NCBI RefSeq assembly: GCF_000521505.1
Contig: NZ_CP003915.1
Coordinates: 2,976,001-3,040,000, forward strand
Length of the DNA stretch: 64,000 nucleotides
Reading direction: 5' to 3'
From: Advenella mimigardefordensis DPN7
GTDB lineage: Bacteria; Pseudomonadota; Gammaproteobacteria; Burkholderiales; Burkholderiaceae_B
The translations under genes and the position numbers were made by a program. Shown in pieces: positions 18,814 through 26,269 of this stretch (position 1 is the first letter of the stretch; every line of letters begins with the position of its first letter). The notes under the pieces are model-generated. The model was not told the DNA's origin, ran no database searches, and was given only the letters and a program-made list of their open reading frames with translations.

Positions 18814-18899
18814 GTAAATCGATGTAACTTCCGCGACAGAAGAATTCTCCCTCTGGCTGGTTATCTGGCACCTCAGAACAAAAAAATCATAGACATTAC

Positions 18900-18913
18900 G
18901 ACATCATGATGTC
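18900..18913. promoter_or_regulatory. Perfect 14-bp palindrome, likely GntR operator
   Basis: GACATCATGATGTC at 18900-18913 is its own reverse complement. A second half-copy, CATGATGT, follows at 18913-18920, reaching into the start of the regulator gene. GntR-family proteins bind such short palindromes and commonly repress their own gene, so this is a probable autoregulatory site. Confidence 0.55.
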
Positions 18914-18925
18914 ATGATGTTGTTT

Positions 18926-19657
18926 ATGACACTAACCGATACCACCCCACTCTACGCCAAAATCGAAGCTGCCCTGGCCGCGGAAATAGCCAGCGGCACG
19001 CTCGCTGCCGGGGCGCAGTTGCCAACAGAAGAACAATTGATTGCCCGCTTTCATATGAGTCGAACCACTGTTCGCAAAGCCATCGAGAACCTTGTCGTTC
19101 GCGGTTTGGTGGAAATCCGCCGCGGCAAGGGAACGTTTGTGACGCACCCTAAAGTCACACAGGCCCTGACGGAGCTGACCGGCTTTGCGGAAGACATGGT
19201 GGTATTGGGCCGTCATCCGACCTCACGCCTGCTCGATAAACGCATCGTGAACGCTGATGAACAAATAGCCCGGGCATTGCAAATCGCCCCGGGCACGCAA
19301 GTCTATCGAATCGAACGCATTCGTCTGGCCGATGGTATTCCCATGTCGTTCGACGAAACCTATCTGCCGCTGGAGATCGGCGAAAAGGTAGTCAGCAACA
19401 ATCTGGACGCAGAACCAATCTTTGATCTGCTTGAAAACAAATATGCCCTGCCCCTGGTAGAGGCAAGCTATCAGCTGGAAGCCGTGACCGCCGACAAGCA
19501 TGTCGCACAGGCCCTTAATATTGCCATCGGCGCCCCGATTTTTCTGATCGAACGCACCTCCTATAGCACAGGAGAACAACCTGTCGACTACGAAAAGCTG
19601 TATTACCGGGGCGACTCGATTCGCTTTGCCACCCGCTTGTCGCGGCGTTTTCGCTAA
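18926..19657 (+). CDS. GntR-family (HutC-type) transcriptional regulator
   Basis: DNA-binding repressor with an effector domain. The N-terminal winged helix is typical (LPTEEQLIARFHMSRTTVRKAIENL, then IRRGKGTFV). The C-terminal part is a UTRA/chorismate-lyase-like ligand domain of HutC type (VYRIERIRLADG, FDETYLP, LIERTSY). Three ATGs open the frame (18914, 18917, 18926); none has a good ribosome site. I chose 18926 (243 residues) because the other two touch the palindrome. The gene ends 14 bases before the TauE/SafE permease, so the three genes 18926-20846 are likely one unit controlled by this regulator. Confidence 0.88.
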   Translation: MTLTDTTPLYAKIEAALAAEIASGTLAAGAQLPTEEQLIARFHMSRTTVRKAIENLVVRGLVEIRRGKGTFVTHPKVTQALTELTGFAEDMVVLGRHPTSRLLDKRIVNADEQIARALQIAPGTQVYRIERIRLADGIPMSFDETYLPLEIGEKVVSNNLDAEPIFDLLENKYALPLVEASYQLEAVTADKHVAQALNIAIGAPIFLIERTSYSTGEQPVDYEKLYYRGDSIRFATRLSRRFR

Positions 19658-19671
19658 AAGGGGGCGCAGGC

Positions 19672-20532
19672 ATGGATATCACAACCCTGTTCTGGTTGTT
19701 CGCTGCCGCATTCGGCGCCAGCCTGCTGGGCGGCATGCTGGGAATGGCCAGCGGCATTTTTATTGTGCCCATACTCATCATTGCTTTCGGCGTAGACATT
19801 CACGTCGCCATCGCCGCCAGCATCGTGTCGGTCATTGCCTGTTCCTGCGGGAGCGCCGCGCCCTTTCTGAAGGAGCGCCTGACCAACATCCGCCTGGCTA
19901 TTGTTCTGGAGACCGCCACGACACTCGGCGCCATTACCGGCGTGCTGCTGATCGGTATTATTCCTACACCGGTATTGTATGGGCTGTTCGCTGTTATTCT
20001 CGTTTTGTCTGCGCAGCAAATGATGGCCCGTCGCCGCGAATCTGCCGTTACCGGTACGCCCGATCCGCAAAGCTGGGCAAGTCGGCTGGGCCTGCACTCA
20101 ACCTTTCCCGATCGCGAGCTTGGCCGGGACGTGGCCTATCAGGTCGCCCGGGTTCCCCTGGGACTTTCTTTGATGTACGGGGCTGGTGTCATCTCGGCAT
20201 TGCTGGGCATTGGCTCTGGCGTTCTGAAGATCCCCGCCATGGATACTGCGCTGAAGCTGCCCATCAAGGTGTCATCAGCAACATCCAACTTCATGATCGG
20301 CGTCACTGCTGCAGCCAGTGGCGGGGCCTATCTTGTACGCGGTGATATTGATATGAACATTGCCGGGCCCGTCGCACTCGGTTCCGTTGTTGGCGCACTG
20401 GCCGGCGCACGCCTGCTGATGGGACTGCCTGCTGACAAACTGCGCGCACTGTTCGCCATCATACTTATTGCACTTGCGATTCAAATGATGCTAAGCGCGC
20501 TGGGTATTCATCTTTGGGAGACCGGTTCATGA
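19672..20532 (+). CDS. TauE/SafE-family membrane permease
   Basis: Integral membrane protein of 286 residues with about eight hydrophobic segments in two halves, the TauE/SafE layout. Each half has a glycine-rich segment (LLGGMLGMASGIFIVP near residue 18 and ALLGIGSGVLKIPAM near residue 180). The family exports or takes up sulfite, sulfoacetate, taurine-derived and other organosulfur or small organic anions; the substrate here is unknown. Its stop overlaps the ATG of the next gene (ATGA), and DUF1634 proteins are regular partners of these permeases. Confidence 0.9.
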   Translation: MDITTLFWLFAAAFGASLLGGMLGMASGIFIVPILIIAFGVDIHVAIAASIVSVIACSCGSAAPFLKERLTNIRLAIVLETATTLGAITGVLLIGIIPTPVLYGLFAVILVLSAQQMMARRRESAVTGTPDPQSWASRLGLHSTFPDRELGRDVAYQVARVPLGLSLMYGAGVISALLGIGSGVLKIPAMDTALKLPIKVSSATSNFMIGVTAAASGGAYLVRGDIDMNIAGPVALGSVVGALAGARLLMGLPADKLRALFAIILIALAIQMMLSALGIHLWETGS

Positions 20533-20846
20533 ATCCATCAAACAGCAAGCCGCAGCGCCAGGACGGTATCGTTGCATGTCTGCTATGGTATGGCACTCTG
20601 ATCGCTTCAGCAGTCATCGCGATTGGCATTACCGTGGGTGCACTGACACAAATGGGCTACATTCCCGGACAACCCCATGCGGGCTATGCGCTGATCAGAC
20701 TCGGTGTGGTGATTTTCGTACTATTGCCGATTCTCCGCGTTGCACTCATGCTGGTGATGTTCGGGCACGCACGCGACTATATCTATACCGCGATTGCGGC
20801 GCTGGTGTTGGCAATTATTGGCGCAGGTGTTTTGTTGGGGCTTTAA
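20529..20846 (+). CDS. DUF1634 membrane protein
   Basis: 105 residues from ATG 20529, whose ATGA overlaps the permease stop. Three hydrophobic segments (about residues 15-37, 52-73 and 80-103) and the motif LIRLGVVIFVLLPILRVALM match DUF1634 proteins, which are nearly always encoded beside a TauE/SafE permease. Probably an accessory subunit; its biochemical role is not known. A strong terminator follows about 70 bases later. Confidence 0.85.
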   Translation: MNPSNSKPQRQDGIVACLLWYGTLIASAVIAIGITVGALTQMGYIPGQPHAGYALIRLGVVIFVLLPILRVALMLVMFGHARDYIYTAIAALVLAIIGAGVLLGL

Positions 20847-20914
20847 TTGCCTGCAGACCATTGCGATGACATAAGCAATATTGCAAAAGTAATAGCCGTT
20901 CTGCAGCCGGGTAC

Positions 20915-20943
20915 AAAAAAGACGCCATTTGGCGTCTTTTTTT
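20915..20943. terminator. Bidirectional terminator
   Basis: AAAAAAGACGCC (20915-20926) pairs with GGCGTCTTTTTTT across loop ATTT. The A and T flanks make it work in both directions, serving DUF1634 on the plus strand and the small ORF at 20961-21104 on the minus strand. Confidence 0.93.
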
Positions 20944-20960
20944 ATAGCATTTGAACGTGC

Positions 20961-21104
20961 CTAGATTTTGCAGGCATCTCCGCAATCGTCGTCTGCTTCG
21001 GGCACGTTTTCATCCATTTTCTTGATCAGCTCGGCATTTTTCTTTTCGATCGCATCAAAATCGATATTGTCCAGCGCGATGTCAAATTCATTATCGTTGC
21101 TCAT
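20961..21104 (-). CDS. Small acidic 47-residue protein
   Basis: Read leftward from ATG 21104, with GGAG eight bases before it. The protein begins MSNDNEFDIALDNIDFDAIE, continues with a lysine-rich helix (KKNAELIKKMDENV) and ends in an acidic tail with the motif CGDAC. It is strongly acidic with two cysteines four apart, so a metal or redox role is possible but unproven. A good ribosome site, the shared terminator 18 bases past its stop and normal codon use argue that it is real. Not recognised by me as a named family. Confidence 0.65.
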   Translation of the reverse strand: MSNDNEFDIALDNIDFDAIEKKNAELIKKMDENVPEADDDCGDACKI

Positions 21105-21433
21105 GTGCCATACTCCAGGTGATTAGCAATATCCTATTTTAAGCCACGGCGCCTGTCTTGTCCCTGACGATTTTGTAAATGAGGCAAAAGGGTTGGGACA
21201 ACCTGCCCATCGCTATATCGCCTCTTCCCCATGCACACCCCTCTTAGAGAGATCATGCTCTCAAATCACGCAGGATCAAAACGCCGGGTTCGCCATACCT
21301 TTTAAATAAAAAATTACGAAACCAATCAGAATCAATAAATAAACGTAATTTATTGATATATAAATATTTTTAGTTAAATTTAACATTATTTTTTGTTAGA
21401 TATTTATATCTAACACATAAAGGAGAGAATACA
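21105..21433. other. AT-rich intergenic stretch at the edge of the island
   Basis: No gene seen. From about 21300 the base composition becomes very AT-rich (runs of TTTAAATA and similar), unlike the flanks. This part must hold the promoter of the next gene, with AAAGGAG ahead of its ATG. The change marks the left side of the foreign-looking segment that ends at the tRNA gene. Confidence 0.5.
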
Positions 21434-22048
21434 ATGCGTGGCATTAGTATTAGTGACAGGATTGTGAAACACATCCACGGCAAAGGCCGTGGCTGGGTTT
21501 TTACGCCTAGAGATTTTATTGATCTCGGATCTCGCGGAGCAGTCGATGTCTCTCTCGCCCGTTTAAAGCAATCGGGAAAGATCCGACGCATAGGGCATGG
21601 GCTATATGATTATCCCGTTCTCCACGAAAAGCTGGGCCCGCTAAGCCCAAAACTGGATAGCCTGGCGCAAGCGGTTTCCAACCAAAGCCGTACCAAGGTG
21701 TTCGACTCAGGAGCTACCGCAGTGAAGAACCTTGGCCTTTCAACTCAGGTTCCTGCTCGTCCTACATTCACCACATCCGGTCCTTCCCGCGTAAAGAAAG
21801 TCGCAGGCCGAACGCTCGCGCTTAAACATGCGCGCATACCATTAATCGAAAATGCTCCAGACCACGTCAATGCGGTTCTGCAAGCCATGGTGCATTTGGG
21901 CCGGAAAAACGTGGATGCCGACACCATTCAGCGCTTTGCCGACAGACTCGATGATCGCTACCTGAAGGCGCTTATGAAATCACGAACAAAGATACCCGGA
22001 TGGATGGGTGATATTGTATTAAAAATCAGTGCCGCCAAACATGGATAA
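21434..22048 (+). CDS. DUF6088 / AbiEi-type antitoxin, toxin lost
   Basis: 204 residues starting MRGISISDRIVKHIHGKGRG. The N-terminal part is a winged-helix domain (WVFTPRDFIDLGSRGAVDVS) followed by IRRIGHGLYDYP, the usual layout of AbiEi-like antitoxins and DUF6088 proteins of type IV toxin-antitoxin systems. Such genes usually overlap a downstream AbiEii nucleotidyltransferase toxin. Here the ATG of that partner is present at 22041, overlapping the antitoxin stop, but the toxin frame ends after 15 codons. Good ribosome site (AAAGGAG). Upstream DNA is AT-rich, suggesting horizontal origin. Confidence 0.8.
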   Translation: MRGISISDRIVKHIHGKGRGWVFTPRDFIDLGSRGAVDVSLARLKQSGKIRRIGHGLYDYPVLHEKLGPLSPKLDSLAQAVSNQSRTKVFDSGATAVKNLGLSTQVPARPTFTTSGPSRVKKVAGRTLALKHARIPLIENAPDHVNAVLQAMVHLGRKNVDADTIQRFADRLDDRYLKALMKSRTKIPGWMGDIVLKISAAKHG

Positions 22049-22088
22049 TTTTGCCCGAAGATCAGCGGAGAAACGCCGCTTTCGATGA
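22041..22088 (+). pseudogene. Remnant of AbiEii-type toxin gene
   Basis: ATG at 22041 opens MDNFARRSAEKRRFR and then stops. The first residues match the usual start of AbiEii nucleotidyltransferase toxins (M-D-x-F-A-R...). The rest of the gene, normally about 250-300 codons, is absent: the following 250 bases hold no long frame in this direction. The overlap with the antitoxin stop is the normal layout, so this is the scar of a lost toxin. Confidence 0.6.
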
Positions 22089-22341
22089 TCAGATAGCCGG
22101 CATCGAAGAACTTGACCTGATGCTCAATCGCACATAGGAGGTTTTGAAAATTCGGGTGGCCTCACTCGAAAAAGCGAGGCCATAAACGTACCTAGCGTCA
22201 TCACCAGTAAGGTAGCTGGGAGAGGACAAAGCCTAGGGCGGCGTAAAAGTTGTAGTAAAAAACCAAGTATTTTTCAAGATTGCTTAACTGTTTGGTATTG
22301 ACAAATAACGCCATGGATTGGAACGCATTTGAAATGCAAAC

Positions 22342-22617
22342 TTAGCCCGCCGCGACGCTCCTCCGCCTGGCCGCGAAGTCGGCTTCTACTTCATCATTTG
22401 AACGGCCAAGGCCAGAACGCATTGACGCGCGACCGGCTTCGACCTTGCGCTGCAAGTAGTCGTCATATTCGCGTGCCTGACGACGCTGCTGGATGTAGCC
22501 ACGCATGAGTTCACGCATGACCTGAGACGCCGGTCGATCTTCACCTGCCGCTTCCGCCATGAAACTATCTCGCAGTTCTGGCTCAAGCTTCATTGTAAAA
22601 ACAGCCTGTTTGACCAT
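22342..22617 (-). CDS. Ribbon-helix-helix-type antitoxin, orphan
   Basis: 91 residues from ATG 22617, which has GGAG six bases upstream (a second ATG 12 bases earlier lacks one). The N-terminal MVKQAVFTMKLEPELRDSFM looks like a ribbon-helix-helix DNA-binding strand and helix; ASQVMRELMRGYIQQRR is the second helix; the C-terminal half is a charged toxin-wrapping tail (RSNDEVEADFAARR). Relatives are annotated as antitoxins of stability systems. The cognate RelE/ParE toxin should follow directly on the same strand; after the stop there is only a 14-codon frame, so the toxin is missing. Confidence 0.7.
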   Translation of the reverse strand: MVKQAVFTMKLEPELRDSFMAEAAGEDRPASQVMRELMRGYIQQRRQAREYDDYLQRKVEAGRASMRSGLGRSNDEVEADFAARRRSVAAG

Positions 22618-22773
22618 GATGTGCTCCATCCAACCGTGTTAGCCCTAAATACAGTTTCAAATTGTCTTGCAGCAAGATCCGTGTCAAAGAAAGGAATTGC
22701 CTCATAGAGTTTAATGAGTAACTTCTAGCCAGTGTTACCCTGCGACCTGTGTAGTAATATCTACGCGCTACAC

Positions 22774-23061
22774 TTAGGCAGCGTGCTTGGCTGTGAGTTG
22801 AACACCAAGTGCATTCAAAACCGCCATAGTGGTTTTGAGCGTGGGGTTGCCTCGTTCACTAAATGAACGATAGAGCTGTTCACGAGACAGACCGGTTTCC
22901 TCTGCAATCTGCGCCATGCCTTTAGCCCTGGCCACTATGCCAAGCGCGTTGGCAATATAGCCGGAGTCCCCGGTTTCCAGCGCATCGGCCATAAAAAAAG
23001 CAATATCTTCGTCGGTTTCCAACACATTGGCTGGATCGTATTTAGAAAATTTTTCGATCAT
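22774..23061 (-). CDS. HigA-like antidote protein
   Basis: 95 residues from ATG 23061, beginning [20 protein letters not shown], with a helix-turn-helix near the end ([20 protein letters not shown], then [15 protein letters not shown]). This is the antidote family found downstream of HigB/RelE-like toxins (TIGR02684-type, from memory). It overlaps the toxin remnant by 20 bases, the normal order of toxin first and antidote second. The antidote looks intact while its toxin has lost the N-terminus. Confidence 0.85.
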   Translation of the reverse strand: MIEKFSKYDPANVLETDEDIAFFMADALETGDSGYIANALGIVARAKGMAQIAEETGLSREQLYRSFSERGNPTLKTTMAVLNALGVQLTAKHAA

Positions 23062-23245
23062 GTTGTGCGCTCCATTCTTTGGCGATTTGCTTTGCTTCAA
23101 CTATGTCGCGGCGCTGCGTTTTCTTATCGCCGCCACACAAAAGCAGGATTAGGACGTTTCCCCTCTGCTGAAAATAAACCCTGTAACCGGGTCCATAGTG
23201 AATTTTCAGCTCACTTACACCCTCACCCACCGGCTCAACGTGCAT
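23042..23245 (-). pseudogene. HigB/RelE-type toxin lacking its N-terminus
   Basis: The frame encodes the C-terminal two thirds of a HigB-like mRNA interferase (TIGR02683-type, from memory): [20 protein letters not shown], then [20 protein letters not shown]. Full-length relatives have about 100 residues; only 67 are readable and a stop (TGA) stands directly before the first ATG. The missing ~40 residues include the first helix and strand. The sequence in front is the start of an integrase gene, so the truncation is a deletion junction and not a simple stop mutation. Probably inactive. Confidence 0.75.
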
Positions 23246-23337
23246 TCACGTCTCGTGGGGAAAGTTGCCGACAACCGGTTGCCCCGGTTGTAGTACTGGA
23301 TCCGGTATCCGGTTTTGGTCTTTTGTATACTGGCCAT
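23215..23337 (-). pseudogene. N-terminal stub of a phage-type integrase
   Basis: Read leftward from ATG 23337 the translation opens MASIQKTKTGYRIQYYNRGN, then [12 protein letters not shown], which has the form of the N-terminal strand-rich arm-binding domain of tyrosine-recombinase phage integrases. After about residue 31 the reading passes out of frame into the HigB toxin remnant and stops at 23215. It starts 153 bases from the 3' end of the tRNA-Arg gene and reads away from it, exactly where integrative elements keep their integrase. This is a decayed element; the catalytic domain is gone. Confidence 0.65.
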
Positions 23338-23380
23338 AGCGTGGGTAGTTTCTCGGTTTATTTTGCGTAGTGCATGGGTA

Positions 23381-23415
23381 GTTTTGTCTCATATTCTATT
23401 CCAAAAAGACAAAAC
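23381..23415. repeat. Inverted repeat between tRNA and integrase stub
   Basis: GTTTTGTCT at 23381-23389 and AGACAAAAC at 23407-23415 form a perfect 9-base inverted repeat with a 17-base spacer. A partial direct repeat (gtgggtagttt at 23341 and atgggtagttt at 23374) lies beside it. Position between the tRNA 3' end and the integrase stub would suit recombinase arm-type binding or attachment-region sequences. Confidence 0.45.
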
Positions 23416-23489
23416 AAAACCAAATACAATCCGATAACATTATGATTTTTCAGTATTTTTATAATTTTGATTAACTGAATAAAGTATGT

Positions 23490-23564
23490 TGGCCTCGCCG
23501 ACAGGAATCGAACCTGTAATTGGCCCTTAGGAGGGGTCGGTTATATCCATTTAACTACGGCGAG
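23490..23564 (-). tRNA. tRNA-Arg (anticodon CCT)
   Basis: 75 nucleotides including an encoded CCA. The acceptor stem is CTCGCCG/CGGCGAG with discriminator G, the D arm GTTAAATGGATATAAC, the anticodon loop CTCCTAA (anticodon CCT, reading AGG), and the T arm ACAGG/CCTGT around TTCGATT. The middle part is nearly identical to E. coli tRNA-Arg(CCU). The anticodon stem GACCC/GGGCC shows one A-C mismatch (position 28 with 42). The 3' end faces the degraded island, the usual integration side. Confidence 0.95.
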
Positions 23565-23746
23565 AACGGGTAAAAGCCCCAGCATTATATGCCAAATCAT
23601 GGCATGAATGGATTTCACTATCCTCATACAAGGCAATAAACCAACAATGATGACAACGTAAGCAAGCCAGCAACGGGGTGCTGCGCAGGCATTTTTCCCG
23701 AAAATGCACATGCTTTGCGACCACGCGAAACCCGATAGGCGCCGCC

Positions 23747-24232
23747 CTAATTGGCCACATTCACGGGTTGTGCCCGCAACAGCGTGACCAGCACCTGCGG
23801 ATCGATCCCGAGCAAATAACCGCGGCGCCCGCCGTTGATATAGATTTGCGGCAATGCCAGCACGCTTTGTTCTACCCATACCGGCATTTGCTTGCGCGTA
23901 CCAAAAGGTGAAGTGCCACCGATCTGGTATCCGGACTGCCGGGGCGCCACTGCCGGCAGACACGGCTGCATTTTCTTGACGCTGGCCTGACGCGCCAGGT
24001 TTTTCATCGACACTTCGCAATCGCCATGCATCAGCATAACATGCGGCCTGGCATGCTCGTCTTCCAGAATAAGCGTCTTGACCACGGCATGCGGATCCAC
24101 GCCCAGCTGCCGTGCCGCCTCTGTGGTGCCACCATGTTCTATATAGTCATAAGTGTGTTCGGTATAGGCCACTTTATGTTTTTTCAACATCTGGGTGGCA
24201 GGCGTTTCCGATACGTGTTTACTGGCAGCCAT
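23747..24232 (-). CDS. ybaK: Cys-tRNA(Pro)/aminoacyl-tRNA deacylase YbaK
   Basis: Trans-editing enzyme that removes cysteine mischarged on tRNA(Pro). The 161-residue protein has the YbaK/EbsC pattern: TPATQMLKKHKVAYTEHTYD at the start, VVKTLILEDE with the key lysine, and GGTSPFGTRKQMPVWVEQSV (the G-T-S-P loop with the following basic residues), ending near INGGRRGYLLGI. It stands alone on the minus strand between xerD and the tRNA gene. Confidence 0.95.
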   Translation of the reverse strand: MAASKHVSETPATQMLKKHKVAYTEHTYDYIEHGGTTEAARQLGVDPHAVVKTLILEDEHARPHVMLMHGDCEVSMKNLARQASVKKMQPCLPAVAPRQSGYQIGGTSPFGTRKQMPVWVEQSVLALPQIYINGGRRGYLLGIDPQVLVTLLRAQPVNVAN

Positions 24233-24301
24233 ATCCGCTATATTGATAGATATTGTTGTTAATGAAAGCGACTATTCTACTGCAACCGCCCCGCTTGCGG
24301 C

Positions 24302-25219
24302 TTATGCCCGCGGATGATGTTGCGCATGCAATTGCTTGAGCCGCTCGCGTGCCACGTGGGTATAGATTTGTGTAGTAGAAATATCCGCATGCCCAAGCAG
24401 CAGTTGAACCACACGCAAATCCGCACCATGATTGAGCAGATGGGTGGCAAACGCGTGCCGCAGGGTATGCGGCGACAGCGGCGTGTGAATATCAGCCTGC
24501 AGTGCATATTTTTTAATGAGCTGCCAGAATGCCTGGCGCGTCATGCCGGTGGCGCGACGGGTCAGAAACAGATCATCGGACTGGCGCTGCCCCAGCAATT
24601 CGGGGCGCGCCTCTTTCAGATAGCGCTCCAGCCAGTAGGCGGCCTGCGCGCCCACCGGGACCAGCCTATCCTTGCCCCCCTTACCCATCACGACCCGTAC
24701 GACGTTCTCGTTCAGGCTCAAATGCAGCACTTTCAGGCTGACCAGTTCAGTGACCCGCAAGCCGGACGCGTACAGGGTCTCAAGCATTGCACGGTCCCGT
24801 AGCCCTAATGCATCGCGGGTGTTCGGCGCCTCCAGCAATTGGTCTACCTGCTGTTCGCTCATGGTTTTGGGAAACCGCGTCGGCTGACGAGCCGAATGCA
24901 GGGTCAGGCATGGATCTTCATTAATCTGATGCGTGCGGATGGCCCAGGCAAAATATCGTTTGAGCGTGGCCAGTCGGCGATTGGCGGTGGTGGCCTTGCT
25001 GTGGGCGTGCCGGGCAGCAAACCAGGCTTCTATATCATCCTTGGTGGTTTCCAGCAGGGTTTTGGCTGGCTTTCGTTTTGCCAGAAAGTCAGCAAGACCA
25101 TTAAGATCCTGCCGATAGGCAGCCAGCGTATTCTGCGATAGGCCATCTTCCAGCCACAAGGCATCAATAAACGGATCGATGACATGTTGGTGGGCTGCGG
25201 TGGCGTGCTGATCAGGCAT
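24302..25219 (-). CDS. xerD: Tyrosine recombinase XerD
   Basis: Site-specific recombinase that acts with XerC at dif to resolve chromosome dimers. 305 residues: SAM-like N-terminal domain (FIDALWLEDGLSQNTLAAYR), then the catalytic domain with R in SGLRVTELVSL, K in GKGGKDRLVP, H-x-x-R in PHTLRHAFATHLL, H in LLGHADISTTQIYTH and the tyrosine nucleophile in the same segment. All six catalytic residues are present. This is the housekeeping gene, not part of the nearby island. Divergent from the AEC transporter. Confidence 0.95.
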   Translation of the reverse strand: MPDQHATAAHQHVIDPFIDALWLEDGLSQNTLAAYRQDLNGLADFLAKRKPAKTLLETTKDDIEAWFAARHAHSKATTANRRLATLKRYFAWAIRTHQINEDPCLTLHSARQPTRFPKTMSEQQVDQLLEAPNTRDALGLRDRAMLETLYASGLRVTELVSLKVLHLSLNENVVRVVMGKGGKDRLVPVGAQAAYWLERYLKEARPELLGQRQSDDLFLTRRATGMTRQAFWQLIKKYALQADIHTPLSPHTLRHAFATHLLNHGADLRVVQLLLGHADISTTQIYTHVARERLKQLHAQHHPRA

Positions 25220-25325
25220 AATGGTTATAAATTCACAACAAGAAATAATAATGGCATACGGGTATTGCTTTCTGAACTATGATTTGATTCTAGCTTAAAT
25301 TCTACCCATTCAAATACGATTTCCT

Positions 25326-26231
25326 ATGCATATTGCCCTGCTCGTCATCCCAGACTGTCTCATTGTCGCGCTGGGCTGGGTTCTGCTTCATAAACTGAAG
25401 TTCTCCCGCGAATTTTTCACCACTACCGAAAAGCTGGTCTACTACATACTGTTTCCGGCTCTGCTGATTCAGTCTATCGCCTTCACTCCCATTTCCGCCA
25501 GTTCCGCCGGCCGCCTGCTGGCCGTGTCAATGCTGCTGTGCCTGGCAGGTTACCTTGCCGCATGGCTGGCCCGCCCCCTCCTCAAGCCACGGCCGATTGC
25601 GCTGGCGTCGCTGGCACAATGCGCCTATCGCTTCAATACCTATATCGGATTTTCACTGGCAGCCGCACTCGCCGGCAGCGAAGGACAGGCCGTGATGGCG
25701 GTGCTGGTGGGCTTTTCGGTGCCACTTGCCAATGTACTGGCGGTCAAGTCCCTCGCCCGCTTTCAGGGTTCCAATGTGTGGCTGGAAATTGTGAAAAACC
25801 CACTGGTTCTGGCCACGCTGGTGGGACTATTGTTGAATTTTTCGGGTATCGGACTGGACACGACGATTAACGCCACCCTATCGAAACTGGGCAATAGCGC
25901 CATTCCATTAGGCTTGCTGTGCGTCGGCGCCAGTTTGTCACTGGCAGGCGGCAATCAGGATCGCGCCGTCATTTCCTGGATTCTGGCAATCCGGCTACTG
26001 GCCATGCCGGCATTTGCCTTCATACTGGCATTCATGCTGGGCCTGTCGGCGCTGGAAACCAATATTCTGGTTCTGTTTGCTGCATTGCCACCCGCTTCGG
26101 CTGCGTATATTCTGGCCGCGCGCATGGGTGGCGACGGGCGCAGTGTGGCCACTGCGATTTCCATCGGCACTGTCTTTTCTGTGCTTACGATTCCTTTCTG
26201 GCTCTTCGTCGGCGAAAAATTGGTAAATTAG
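25326..26231 (+). CDS. AEC-family transporter
   Basis: Integral membrane protein of 301 residues with about ten hydrophobic segments in two repeats, like auxin-efflux-carrier family proteins of bacteria (malonate, malate or other organic acid carriers). Typical features are the start VIPDCLIVALGWVLLHK, the FPALLIQSIAF segment and the conserved LPPASAAYILA near the C-terminus. The substrate is unknown. Single gene, divergent from xerD. Confidence 0.9.
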   Translation: MHIALLVIPDCLIVALGWVLLHKLKFSREFFTTTEKLVYYILFPALLIQSIAFTPISASSAGRLLAVSMLLCLAGYLAAWLARPLLKPRPIALASLAQCAYRFNTYIGFSLAAALAGSEGQAVMAVLVGFSVPLANVLAVKSLARFQGSNVWLEIVKNPLVLATLVGLLLNFSGIGLDTTINATLSKLGNSAIPLGLLCVGASLSLAGGNQDRAVISWILAIRLLAMPAFAFILAFMLGLSALETNILVLFAALPPASAAYILAARMGGDGRSVATAISIGTVFSVLTIPFWLFVGEKLVN

Positions 26232-26269
26232 CCACGAATCGCCAATTAATTTCCATTAAATTTTAGGTA

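Noticed and set aside
22157..22183. TGGCCTC/GAGGCCA inverted repeat as the far attachment site of the tRNA-Arg island
   Set aside because: Only seven bases match the tRNA 3' end, and they form a hairpin with their own complement. No longer direct repeat of the tRNA end was found in 20900-23490.
24302..25219. XerD as the integrase of the neighbouring island
   Set aside because: All residues and the length fit housekeeping XerD; it lies on the other side of the tRNA and ybaK.
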